From NCBI RefSeq assembly GCF_041146395.1, contig NC_091009.1:2223501-2287500 (forward strand): a stretch of 64,000 nucleotides of DNA, written 5' to 3'. The stretch comes from Eulemur rufifrons. Its lineage: Eukaryota; Chordata; Mammalia; Primates; Lemuridae. Below the pieces are notes generated by a model, which saw only the letters and a list, made by a program, of their open reading frames with translations, was not told the origin of the DNA and did not search any database. Positions within the stretch are counted from its first letter, which is position 1. Each line of letters starts with the position of its first letter. The position numbers were made by a program, and so were the translations under genes. Positions 23,824 through 35,987 of the stretch are shown here, in pieces.

Positions 23824-26187
23824 ATTTAGGGGTAGGATTATGGTAATGTTTAGGGATGAAGATTAGTGTCAGGGTGGGGTCTTAGGTTAGGGGTTGGGGT
23901 TAAAAGTTAGTGTTAGGTTTAACAGTTACAGTTAGGTTTACGGTTAAGTTTCAGGGTTAGGGTTAAGGTTTGGGTTTAGCGTTTGGCACAGGGGTAGGCT
24001 TCAGTGTTAGCTTTATGGTTAAAGATTAGGATTAGTGTTAGTGTGAGGGTTAATGGTAAGGGTCAAGATTAATGGTTCAGGTTGGGGTTAGGCTTCGGTT
24101 TAGGGTTAGGGGTTAGGGTTAGGCTTAGGGTTAAGGGATAGGATTAGGGTTAAGTGTTGGGCTTAGGGTTAGGGTTTAGTGTTATGGTTATCGTTAAGGA
24201 TTAGGGTTAGGGTCAGGGTTAAATGTTTGGGTGCGGGTAATGGTTAGGGTCAGGGTTAAGGTTTACGGATAGGGTTAGTGTTAAGGGTTACGGGTAGGTT
24301 TAGGGTTCAGGGTTAGAGTTAGCATTAGGGCTTAAGGTTAGGATTAGGTGGTAGGTTACATTTAGGTTTAGATCTAGGCGTTAGAGTAAGGGTTAAGAGA
24401 TAGGGTAAGGTTTAATGCTTAGGATTAGGGTTAGGGTTTTGGGTTAAAGTAAGTGTTAGGGGTTAGGTTTAAGGATCAAAGGTTAGGGTTATGTTTAGTT
24501 GTAGGGTTAGGGATAAGGGATAAGATTGGCGTAAGGGTTTTCCTTACTTTTATGGTTAAGTGTCACGCTTAGATTAAAGGTTAAGTTTAGTGTTAAGGGC
24601 TATGGTGAGGGTTAACGGTTACGGTAAAGGTTAAGCGTTAGTGTTAGGGATTAGCGATTAGGGTTTTTGGTAAGTGTTAGGGTTAGGAGTTAGTGTTTTA
24701 TGAAGGGGTATGGTTAGAATTAGGATTGGGGTTAGTGTTAGGGTTAGGTTTAGGGGTTAGGTTTAGGGTAAAAGGATAGGATTAGGGTTAAGGGTTGGGC
24801 TCAGATTTAGGGTTAAAGTTTAGTGTTCGGGTTAATGTTTAGTGTTATGGTCCAGTTTAAGTGTTAGAGTGAGGGTTAACGGTTAGGATTAGGCTTAGAG
24901 GTTGGGGATATAGTGAGGGTTCAGTGTTAAGGTTAGGTTTAGGGTTCAGGGTTAGGGTTAGCTTTAGGGGTTATGGTTAGGGTTAGGTGTTAGGTTAGTG
25001 TCAGGGTTAGGTCTAGTCGTGAGGGTAAGGTTTAGGGTTAGCTTTAAGAGCTAGGGTTAGGTTTAATGGTTAGGATTAGGATTAAGGTTAAAGGTTAGGG
25101 TAAGGCTTAGGGGTTAGGGTGAAGGGTTAAGGGTTTTTGTTAGGCATAGCGTTGGGGTTAGAAGTAAGGGTTACTGTCAGTGTTAGGGTTGTAGGCAGGG
25201 TTACGGTTAGGGTTAGCGGTTTAGAATTAGGGTTAGGGATTAGGTGTTCCAGTGATGAATAGGAGATAGGGTGAGAATTAGTGGATAGGGGTTGTTCTCA
25301 TGGAATGGGTTATGCACTAACGTTAGGATAAGAGGTTAAAGTTAGGCTCATGGTCAGTTTTACGTGTTAAGGGGAGAAATAGGAACAGGGTTGGGTGTTA
25401 TGTTCAGGGTGAGGGATATCTGTTACAGGTATTGTTTATGCTTAGCGCACGGGCCCTGTCTGCATTAGGCGGGGGAGGAGGTTCGGGGGCTGGGATTGTC
25501 ACCAGGATCCCACTGTATCGTCCTCTGGGTATGGGCCCGTGGGTTTCATGCAGGACACCGTGGTAGAGCCTCCTTTCACGCATGGCATGGGAGGATTGCA
25601 GGCTTTCTAAACTCTAAGAAAGCAAGAAGTCTGAGAATTAGATTTAGGGTTAGGATTATGGTTAGGGTTAAGGATGAAGTTTAGTGTTAGGGTGAGGGCT
25701 TAGGGTTAGTGATTAGGGTTAGGGTTAAAGGTTACTCTTAAGTTTAACAGTTACAGTTCGGTTTAGGGTTGAGGTTTACGGTTAGGGTTAAGATGAGGGG
25801 TTAGGGTTTGGTATAGGGTTAGGGTTAGGTACAGGGTTAGGGTTAAGTGTTAGAATTAGGGTTGAAGATTAGGATTAGGGTTAGGATTAAAGGTTAGCGT
25901 GAGAGTTAACGGTTAGGGTTAAGGTTAAGAGTTAGTGTTAGGGTTTAGGTTTAGGGTTAAGGGTTAGGGTTAGTTTTAGGGTTCGAGTTGTGTGTTAGGG
26001 TTTGTGTTAGAGGTTAGGGTTTGGTTTACTGTTCAGGGTTAGGGTTACGTTTAGGGGTTAGCATTAGGGTTAAGGATTAGGTTTAGGGTAAGGGTTTAGA
26101 GTTAGTGTTCGTCTTTAGGCTCGGGGCTTAGGTTCAGGGTCAGGGGTTAGAGTTGGTGGTAGGGCTTAGATTTAGCGGTCAGTTTAA

Positions 26188-26372
26188 GGGCACAGGAGCT
26201 GTTTAATCTATGGTGAGAGGGGTCTGTTCGGAGTCACCACAAAGCACAACATCATTCCTTGGGCCCTGGGACAAGACCTACATGCAGGACTCAGGCGGAG
26301 CCTCATCTCACACATGGCATGGCTGTATTTTAGGCTTGCTTCACTCTGGGAATGGAAGTAGTGTGAGAATTA
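26188..26372 (+). repeat. Representative B-class island
   Basis: It starts AGGGCACAGGAGCTGTTTAA, continues TCTATGGTGAGAGGGGTCTG, CACAACATCATTCCTTGGGC, AAGACCTACATGCAGGACTC and CCTCATCTCACACATGGCAT, and ends TTTTAGGCTTGCTTCACTCT then GGAAGTAGTGTGAGAATTAG. It aligns part by part with A islands (CATGCAGGAC, GGAGCCTC, CATGGCATGG, AGGCTT..CTCT, GTGTGAGAATTA), so A and B are divergent copies of one ancestral island. Confidence 0.8.
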
Positions 26373-26394
26373 GGGTTAGGGTTGGGGTTAGGGG
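26373..26394 (+). other. G-quadruplex-capable tract at the 3' edge of B islands
   Basis: GGGTTAGGGTTGGGG followed by TTAGGGG gives four G-runs with loops of 3, 2 and 3. It recurs at 22,281-22,302, 30,465-30,486, 34,557-34,578 and about 38,647-38,668, and in C-rich form beside the B islands of the inverted domain (near 51,600, 55,560 and 59,320). The position right after the island is constant. Confidence 0.7.
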
Positions 26395-27803
26395 TTGCAA
26401 GTTAGGGGTTAGGTTTTGACTCAGGGTTAGGTGGTAGGGATTAGTGGTTAGGGTTAGAGTTAGTGTTACGGGTTAAGTGTTAAGTCTGCTTTAGGGGGCC
26501 ATGGTAAGTTTTAGGTTTGGAGTTAGCGTTAGGGTTAGGGTTTAGGGTTAAGGGATAGGGTTAGGGTTAAGGGTTAGGCTTAGGTTTCAGGTTCAGGTTT
26601 AGGGTTAGGGTCAGGGTTAAGGTTTAGGGTGAGGGTGAAGAGTTAGGGTTAGGGTTACGGGATTAGGGATAGGTTTAGGGTTAAGGGTCAGGTGTATGGT
26701 TCAGGTTTAAGGTTAGCATTAGGGGGTTAGCGTTAGTGTTACCTGTAGGTCAGTGTTGGGGTTAGATCTCTAGGCATTAGGGTAAAGGTTAGGGTTAGGG
26801 TTAATTGTTAGGGTTATGTTTAATGGTTAGGATTGGGATTAGGGTTAAGGGTTAGGGTTAAGGTTAGGGGTTATGACTAAGGATCAACGGTTAGTGTTAT
26901 TTTTGGGCATAGGTTTAGCATAAGCGGTTAGGGTTAGCGTTAGTGTTGTTCATAGCGTTAAGGTTAGGGTTGGCGTTTCACAATTAGGGATTAGGTGTTA
27001 TGGTTATGGCTAGGAGTTAGGGTTAGAATTACGGTATAGGGCTTGTTCTAGGGTGTCATGCATTTACCTTAAGATAAGGGGTTAAAGTTAGGGTTACGGT
27101 GAGCTTTACCTGTTAAGGTGAGCAGTAGGATCAGGGTTAGGTGTTATGTTCTGGGTTAGGCTTATGGGTGAGGGGTAGGGTTTATCCTTAGGGCACGGGC
27201 CCTGTATGCACTAGGAGGCGAAGTTAGGGATCTGTGATGGTCGCTGGGAACCCACTCTATCGTACGCAGTGTATGGGCCTCTGGGTTTCATGCAGGACAC
27301 TGTGGCAGAGCCGGCTTTCATGCATGGCTTAGTAGGATTGTAGGCTTTCAAAACTCTGAGAAAGCAAGGAGTCTGAGAATTAGATTTTGGGTTAGGATTA
27401 CGGCACGGTTTAGGGATGAAGATTAGTGTTAGGGAGAGGGCTTAGGGTTAGGGGTTAGGGTTAGGTTTAGGGTTGTTGGTAGGGTGAAGGTTAGGGTTGA
27501 CGTTTTAGAATTAGGGATGAGGTATTACGGTTATGACTATGGTTTAGGATTAGAATTATAGGATAGGGCTTCTTCTCAAGGTGTTATGCATTCACGTTAA
27601 GTTAAGGGGCTAAGTTAGGGTTACGGAGAGGTTTATGTTTTAAGCTGAGCAATAGGATCAGGGCTAGGTATTATGTTCAGGGTGAGGGTTATCTGTTAGG
27701 GGTAGTGTTTATACTTAGCGTACGGGCTCTGTCTGCACTGGGCGGGGGGCGGGGGTTAGGGGGATGGGATTGTCGCCGAGAACCCACTCTATCGTACGCT
27801 GGT

Positions 27804-30800
27804 TATGGGCTCCTGGGTTTCATGCAGGACACAGTGGCAGAGCCCCCTTTTACTCATGGCATGGGAGGATTGTAGGCTTTCTAAACTCTGAGAAAGCAAG
27901 AAGTCTGAGAATTAGATTTAGGGGTAGGATTATGGTAATGTTTAGGGATGAAGATTAGTGTCAGGGTGGGGTCTTAGGTTAGGGGTTGGGGTTAAAAGTT
28001 AGTGTTAGGTTTAACAGTTACAGTTAGGTTTACGGTTAAGTTTCAGGGTTAGGGTTAAGGTTTGGGTTTAGCGTTTGGCACAGGGGTAGGCTTCAGTGTT
28101 AGCTTTATGGTTAAAGATTAGGATTAGTGTTAGTGTGAGGGTTAATGGTAAGGGTCAAGATTAATGGTTCAGGTTGGGGTTAGGCTTCGGTTTAGGGTTA
28201 GGGGTTAGGGTTAGGCTTAGGGTTAAGGGATAGGATTAGGGTTAAGTGTTGGGCTTAGGGTTAGGGTTTAGTGTTATGGTTATCGTTAAGGATTAGGGTT
28301 AGGGTCAGGGTTAAATGTTTGGGTGCGGGTAATGGTTAGGGTCAGGGTTAAGGTTTACGGATAGGGTTAGTGTTAAGGGTTACGGGTAGGTTTAGGGTTC
28401 AGGGTTAGAGTTAGCATTAGGGCTTAAGGTTAGGATTAGGTGGTAGGTTACATTTAGGTTTAGATCTAGGCGTTAGAGTAAGGGTTAAGAGATAGGGTAA
28501 GGTTTAATGCTTAGGATTAGGGTTAGGGTTTTGGGTTAAAGTAAGTGTTAGGGGTTAGGTTTAAGGATCAAAGGTTAGGGTTATGTTTAGTTGTAGGGTT
28601 AGGGATAAGGGATAAGATTGGCGTAAGGGTTTTCCTTACTTTTATGGTTAAGTGTCACGCTTAGATTAAAGGTTAAGTTTAGTGTTAAGGGCTATGGTGA
28701 GGGTTAACGGTTACGGTAAAGGTTAAGCGTTAGTGTTAGGGATTAGCGATTAGGGTTTTTGGTAAGTGTTAGGGTTAGGAGTTAGTGTTTTATGAAGGGG
28801 TATGGTTAGAATTAGGATTGGGGTTAGTGTTAGGGTTAGGTTTAGGGGTTAGGTTTAGGGTAAAAGGATAGGATTAGGGTTAAGGGTTGGGCTCAGATTT
28901 AGGGTTAAAGTTTAGTGTTCGGGTTAATGTTTAGTGTTATGGTCCAGTTTAAGTGTTAGAGTGAGGGTTAACGGTTAGGATTAGGCTTAGAGGTTGGGGA
29001 TATAGTGAGGGTTCAGTGTTAAGGTTAGGTTTAGGGTTCAGGGTTAGGGTTAGCTTTAGGGGTTATGGTTAGGGTTAGGTGTTAGGTTAGTGTCAGGGTT
29101 AGGTCTAGTCGTGAGGGTAAGGTTTAGGGTTAGCTTTAAGAGCTAGGGTTAGGTTTAATGGTTAGGATTAGGATTAAGGTTAAAGGTTAGGGTAAGGCTT
29201 AGGGGTTAGGGTGAAGGGTTAAGGGTTTTTGTTAGGCATAGCGTTGGGGTTAGAAGTAAGGGTTACTGTCAGTGTTAGGGTTGTAGGCAGGGTTACGGTT
29301 AGGGTTAGCGGTTTAGAATTAGGGTTAGGGATTAGGTGTTCCAGTGATGAATAGGAGATAGGGTGAGAATTAGTGGATAGGGGTTGTTCTCATGGAATGG
29401 GTTATGCACTAACGTTAGGATAAGAGGTTAAAGTTAGGCTCACGGTCAGTTTTACGTGTTAAGGGGAGAAATAGGAACAGGGTTGGGTGTTATGTTCAGG
29501 GTGAGGGATATCTGTTACAGGTATTGTTTATGCTTAGCGCACGGGCCCTGTCTGCATTAGGCGGGGGAGGAGGTTCGGGGGCTGGGATTGTCACCAGGAT
29601 CCCACTGTATCGTCCTCTGGGTATGGGCCCGTGGGTTTCATGCAGGACACCGTGGTAGAGCCTCCTTTCACGCATGGCATGGGAGGATTGCAGGCTTTCT
29701 AAACTCTAAGAAAGCAAGAAGTCTGAGAATTAGATTTAGGGTTAGGATTATGGTTAGGGTTAAGGATGAAGTTTAGTGTTAGGGTGAGGGCTTAGGGTTA
29801 GTGATTAGGGTTAGGGTTAAAGGTTACTCTTAGGTTTAACAGTTACAGTTCGGTTTAGGGTTGAGGTTTACGGTTAGGGTTAAGATGAGGGGTTAGGGTT
29901 TGGTATAGGGTTAGGGTTAGGTACAGGGTTAGGGTTAAGTGTTAGAATTAGGGTTGAAGATTAGGATTAGGGTTAGGATTAAAGGTTAGCGTGAGAGTTA
30001 ATGGTTAGGGTTAAGGTTAAGACTTAGTGTTAGGGTTTAGGTTTAGGGTTAAGGGTTAGGGTTAGTTTTAGGGTTCGAGTTGTGTGTTAGGGTTTGTGTT
30101 AGAGGTTAGGGTTTGGTTTACTGTTCAGGGTTAGGGTTACGTTTAGGGGTTAGCATTAGGGTTAAGGATTAGGTTTAGGGTAAGGGTTTAGAGTTAGTGT
30201 TCGTCTTTAGGCTCGGGGCCTAGGTTCAGGGTCAGGGGTTAGAGTTGGTGGTAGGGCTTAGATTTAGCGGTCAGTTTAAGGGCACAGGAGCTGTTTAATC
30301 TATGGTGAGAGGGGTCTGTTCGGAGTCACCACAAAGCACAACATCATTCCCTGGGCCCTGGGACAAGACCTACATGCAGGACTCAGGCGGAGCCTCATCT
30401 CACACATGGCATGGCTGTATTTTAGGCTTGCTTCACTCTGGGAATGGAAGTAGTGTGAGAATTAGGGTTAGGGTTGGGGTTAGGGGTTGCAAGTTAGGGG
30501 TTAGGTTTTGACTCAGGGTTAGGTGGTAGGGATTAGTGGTTAGGGTTAGAGTTAGTGTTACGGGTTAAGTGTTAAGTCTGCTTTAGGGGGCCATGGTAAG
30601 TTTTAGGTTTGGAGTTAGCGTTAGGGTTAGGGTTTAGGGTTAAGGGATAGGGTTAGGGTTAAGGGTTAGGCTTAGGTTTCAGGTTCAGGTTTAGGGTTAG
30701 GGTCAGGGTTAAGGTTTAGGGTGAGGGTGAAGAGTTAGGGTTAGGGTTACGGGATTAGGGATAGGTTTAGGGTTAAGGGTCAGGTGTATGGTTCAGGTTT

Positions 30801-31895
30801 AAGGTTAGCATTAGGGGGTTAGCGTTAGTGTTACCTGTAGGTCAGTGTTGGGGTTAGATCTCTAGGCATTAGGGTAAAGGTTAGGGTTAGGGTTAATTGT
30901 TAGGGTTATGTTTAATGGTTAGGATTGGGATTAGGGTTAAGGGTTAGGGTTAAGGTTAGGGGTTATGACTAAGGATCAACGGTTAGTGTTATTTTTGGGC
31001 ATAGGTTTAGCATAAGCGGTTAGGGTTAGCGTTAGTGTTGTTCATAGCGTTAAGGTTAGGGTTGGCGTTTCACAATTAGGGATTAGGTGTTATGGTTATG
31101 GCTAGGAGTTAGGGTTAGAATTACGGTATAGAGCTTGTTCTAGGGTGTCATGCATTTACCTTAAGATAAGGGGTTAAAGTTAGGGTTACGGTGAGCTTTA
31201 CCTGTTAAGGTGAGCAGTAGGATCAGGGTTAGGTGTTATGTTCTGGGTTAGGCTTATGGGTGAGGGGTAGGGTTTATCCTTAGGGCACGGGCCCTGTATG
31301 CACTAGGAGGCGAAGTTAGGGATCTGTGATGGTCGCTGGGAACCCACTCTATCGTACGCAGTGTATGGGCCTCTGGGTTTCATGCAGGACACTGTGGCAG
31401 AGCCGGCTTTCATGCATGGCTTAGTAGGATTGTAGGCTTTCAAAACTCTGAGAAAGCAAGGAGTCTGAGAATTAGATTTTGGGTTAGGATTACGGCACGG
31501 TTTAGGGATGAAGATTAGTGTTAGGGAGAGGGCTTAGGGTTAGGGGTTAGGGTTAGGTTTAGGGTTGTTGGTAGGGTGAAGGTTAGGGTTGACGTTTTAG
31601 AATTAGGGATGAGGTATTACGGTTATGACTATGGTTTAGGATTAGAATTATAGGATAGGGCTTCTTCTCAAGGTGTTATGCATTCACGTTAAGTTAAGGG
31701 GCTAAGTTAGGGTTACGGAGAGGTTTATGTTTTAAGCTGAGCAATAGGATCAGGGCTAGGTATTATGTTCAGGGTGAGGGTTATCTGTTAGGGGTAGTGT
31801 TTATACTTAGCGTACGGGCTCTGTCTGCACTGGGCGGGGGGCGGGGGTTAGGGGGATGGGATTGTCGCCGAGAACCCACTCTATCGTACGCTGGT
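27804..31895 (+). repeat. 4,092-bp higher-order unit, copy 3
   Basis: Islands: A' about 29,540-29,735, B about 30,280-30,464, A'' about 31,284-31,476, next A about 31,811-32,007. Private changes include GACTTAG for GAGTTAG near 30,020, CCCTGGGC for CCTTGGGC near 30,350 and GTATAGAGC for GTATAGGGC near 31,130. No indels relative to its neighbours are apparent. Confidence 0.9.
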
Positions 31896-34800
31896 TATGG
31901 GCTCCTGGGTTTCATGCAGGACACAGTGGCAGAGCCCCCTTTTACTCATGGCATGGGAGGATTGTAGGCTTTCTAAACTCTGAGAAAGCAAGAAGTCTGA
32001 GAATTAGATTTAGGGGTAGGATTATGGTAATGTTTAGGGATGAAGATTAGTGTCAGGGTGGGGTCTTAGGTTAGGGGTTGGGGTTAAAAGTTAGTGTTAG
32101 GTTTAACAGTTACAGTTAGGTTTACGGTTAAGTTTCAGGGTTAGGGTTAAGGTTTGGGTTTAGCGTTTGGCACAGGGGTAGGCTTCAGTGTTAGCTTTAT
32201 GGTTAAAGATTAGGATTAGTGTTAGTGTGAGGGTTAATGGTAAGGGTCAAGATTAATGGTTCAGGTTGGGGTTAGGCTTCGGTTTAGGGTTAGGGGTTAG
32301 GGTTAGGCTTAGGGTTAAGGGATAGGATTAGGGTTAAATGTTGGGCTTAGGGTTAGGGTTTAGTGTTATGGTTATCGTTAAGGATTAGGGTTAGGGTCAG
32401 GGTTAAATGTTTGGGTGCGGGTAATGGTTAGGGTCAGGGTTAAGGTTTACGGATAGGGTTAGTGTTAAGGGTTACGGGTAGGTTTAGGGTTCAGGGTTAG
32501 AGTTAGCATTAGGGCTTAAGGTTAGGATTAGGTGGTAGGTTACATTTAGGTTTAGATCTAGGCGTTAGAGTAAGGGTTAAGAGATAGGGTAAGGTTTAAT
32601 GCTTAGGATTAGGGTTAGGGTTTTGGGTTAAAGTAAGTGTTAGGGGTTAGGTTTAAGGATCAAAGGTTAGGGTTATGTTTAGTTGTAGGGTTAGGGATAA
32701 GGGATAAGATTGGCGTAAGGGTTTTCCTTACTTTTATGGTTAAGTGTCACGCTTAGATTAAAGGTTAAGTTTAGTGTTAAGGGCTATGGTGAGGGTTAAC
32801 GGTTACGGTAAAGGTTAAGCGTTAGTGTTAGGGATTAGCGATTAGGGTTTTTGGTAAGTGTTAGGGTTAGGAGTTAGTGTTTTATGAAGGGGTATGGTTA
32901 GAATTAGGATTGGGGTTAGTGTTAGGGTTAGGTTTAGGGGTTAGGTTTAGGGTAAAAGGATAGGATTAGGGTTAAGGGTTGGGCTCAGATTTAGGGTTAA
33001 AGTTTAGTGTTCGGGTTAATGTTTAGTGTTATGGTCCAGTTTAAGTGTTAGGGTGAGGGTTAACGGTTAGGATTAGGCTTAGAGGTTGGGGATATAGTGA
33101 GGGTTCAGTGTTAAGGTTAGGTTTAGGGTTCAGGGTTAGGGTTAGCTTTAGGGGTTATGGTTAGGGTTAGGTGTTAGGTTAGTGTCAGGGTTAGGTCTAG
33201 TCGTGAGGGTAAGGTTTAGGGTTAGCTTTAAGAGCTAGGGTTAGGTTTAATGGTTAGGATTAGGATTAAGGTTAAAGGTTAGGGTAAGGCTTAGGGGTTA
33301 GGGTGAAGGGTTAAGGGTTTTTGTTAGGCATAGCGTTGGGGTTAGAAGTAAGGGTTACTGTCAGTGTTAGGGTTGTAGGCAGGGTTACGGTTAGGGTTAG
33401 CGGTTTAGAATTAGGGTTAGGGATTAGGTGTTCCAGTGATGAATAGGAGATAGGGTGAGAATTAGTGGATAGGGGTTGTTCTCATGGAATGGGTTATGCA
33501 CTAACGTTAGGATAAGAGGTTAAAGTTAGGCTCACGGTCAGTTTTACGTGTTAAGGGGAGAAATAGGAACAGGGTTGGGTGTTATGTTCAGGGTGAGGGA
33601 TATCTGTTACAGGTATTGTTTATGCTTAGCGCACGGGCCCTGTCTGCATTAGGCGGGGGAGGAGGTTCGGGGGCTGGGATTGTCACCAGGATCCCACTGT
33701 ATCGTCCTCTGGGTATGGGCCCGTGGGTTTCATGCAGGACACCGTGGTAGAGCCTCCTTTCACGCATGGCATGGGAGGATTGCAGGCTTTCTAAACTCTA
33801 AGAAAGCAAGAAGTCTGAGAATTAGATTTAGGGTTAGGATTATGGTTAGGGTTAAGGATGAAGTTTAGTGTTAGGGTGAGGGCTTAGGGTTAGTGATTAG
33901 GGTTAGGGTTAAAGGTTACTCTTAGGTTTAACAGTTACAGTTCGGTTTAGGGTTGAGGTTTACGGTTAGGGTTAAGATGAGGGGTTAGGGTTTGGTATAG
34001 GGTTAGGGTTAGGTACAGGGTTAGGGTTAAGTGTTAGAATTAGGGTTGAAGATTAGGATTAGGGTTAGGATTAAAGGTTAGCGTGAGAGTTAACGGTTAG
34101 GGTTAAGGTTAAGAGTTAGTGTTAGGGTTTAGGTTTAGGGTTAAGGGTTAGGGTTAGTTTTAGGGTTCGAGTTATGTGTTAGGTTTTGTGTTAGAGGTTA
34201 GGGTTTGGTTTACTGTTCAGGGTTAGGGTTACGTTTAGGGGTTAGCATTAGGGTTAAGGATTAGGTTTAGGGTAAGGGTTTAGAGTTAGTGTTCGTATTT
34301 AGGCTCGGGGCTTAGGTTCAGGGTCAGGGGTTAGAGTTGGTGGTAGGGCTTAGATTTAGCGGTCAGTTTAAGGGCACAGGAGCTGTTTAATCTATGGTGA
34401 GAGGGGTCTGTTCGGAGTCACCACAAAGCACAACATCATTCCTTGGGCCCTGGGACAAGACCTACATGCAGGACTCAGGCGGAGCCTCATCTCACACATG
34501 GCATGGCTGTATTTTAGGCTTGCTTCACTCTGGGAATGGAAGTAGTGTGAGAATTAGGGTTAGGGTTGGGGTTAGGGGTTGCAAGTTAGGGGTTAGGTTT
34601 TGACTCAGGGTTAGGTGGTAGGGATTAGTGGTTAGGGTTAGAGTTAGTGTTACGGGTTAAGTGTTAAGTCTGCTTTAGGGGGCCATGGTAAGTTTTAGGT
34701 TTGGAGTTAGCGTTAGGGTTAGGGTTTAGGGTTAAGGGATAGGGTTAGGGTTAAGGGTTAGGCTTAGGTTTCGGGTTCAGGTTTAGGGTTAGGGTCAGGG

Positions 34801-35987
34801 TTAAGGTTTAGGGTGAGGGTGAAGAGTTAGGGTTAGGGTTACGGGATTAGGGATAGGTTTAGGGTTAAGGGTCAGGTGTATGGTTCAGGTTTAAGGTTAG
34901 CATTAGGGGGTTAGCGTTAGTGTTACCTGTAGGTCAGTGTTGGGGTTAGATCTCTAGGCATTAGGGTAAAGGTTAGGGTTAGGGTTAATTGTTAGGGTTA
35001 TGTTTAATGGTTAGGATTGGGATTAGGGTTAAGGGTTAGGGTTAAGGTTAGGGGTTATGACTAAGGATCAACGGTTAGTGTTATTTTTGGGCATAGGTTT
35101 AGCATAAGCGGTTAGGGTTAGCGTTAGTGTTGTTCATAGCGTTAAGGTTAGGGTTGGCGTTTCACAATTAGGGATTAGGTGTTATGGTTATGGCTAGGAG
35201 TTAGGGTTAGAATTACGGTATAGGGCTTGTTCTAGGGTGTCATGCATTTACCTTAAGATAAGGGGTTAAAGTTAGGGTTACGGTGAGCTTTACCTGTTAA
35301 GGTGAGCAGTAGGATCAGGGTTAGGTGTTATGTTCTGGGTTAGGCTTATGGGTGAGGGGTAGGGTTTATCCTTAGGGCACGGGCCCTGTATGCACTAGGA
35401 GGCGAAGTTAGGGATCTGTGATGGTCGCTGGGAACCCACTCTATCGTACGCAGTGTATGGGCCTCTGGGTTTCATGCAGGACACTGTGGCAGAGCCGGCT
35501 TTCATGCATGGCTTAGTAGGATTGTAGGCTTTCAAAACTCTGAGAAAGCAAGGAGTCTGAGAATTAGATTTTGGGTTAGGATTACGGCACGGTTTAGGGA
35601 TGAAGATTAGTGTTAGGGAGAGGGCTTAGGGTTAGGGGTTAGGGTTAGGTTTAGGGTTGTTGGTAGGGTGAAGGTTAGGGTTGACGTTTTAGAATTAGGG
35701 ATGAGGTATTACGGTTATGACTATGGTTTAGGATTAGAATTATAGGATAGGGCTTCTTCTCAAGGTGTTATGCATTCACGTTAAGTTAAGGGGCTAAGTT
35801 AGGGTTACGGAGAGGTTTATGTTTTAAGCTGAGCAATAGGATCAGGGCTAGGTATTATGTTCAGGGTGAGGGTTATCTGTTAGGGGTAGTGTTTATACTT
35901 AGCGTACGGGCTCTGTCTGCACTGGGCGGGGGGCGGGGGTTAGGGGGATGGGATTGTCGCCGAGAACCCACTCTATCGTACGCTGGT
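31896..35987 (+). repeat. 4,092-bp higher-order unit, copy 4
   Basis: Islands: A' about 33,632-33,827, B about 34,372-34,556, A'' about 35,376-35,568, next A about 35,903-36,099. It shares G at 33,052 and G at 34,773 with copy 1, but C at 33,535 and G at 33,925 with copy 3. Private changes include GTTATGTGTTAGGTTTT near 34,170. Confidence 0.9.

Larger units (their letters stand above)
23712..27803 (+). repeat. 4,092-bp higher-order unit, copy 2
   Basis: Islands: A' about 25,448-25,643, B about 26,188-26,372, A'' about 27,192-27,384, next A about 27,719-27,915. It carries A at 24,868 and A at 26,589 (shared with copy 3) but T at 25,351 and A at 25,741 (shared with copy 1). Confidence 0.9.
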
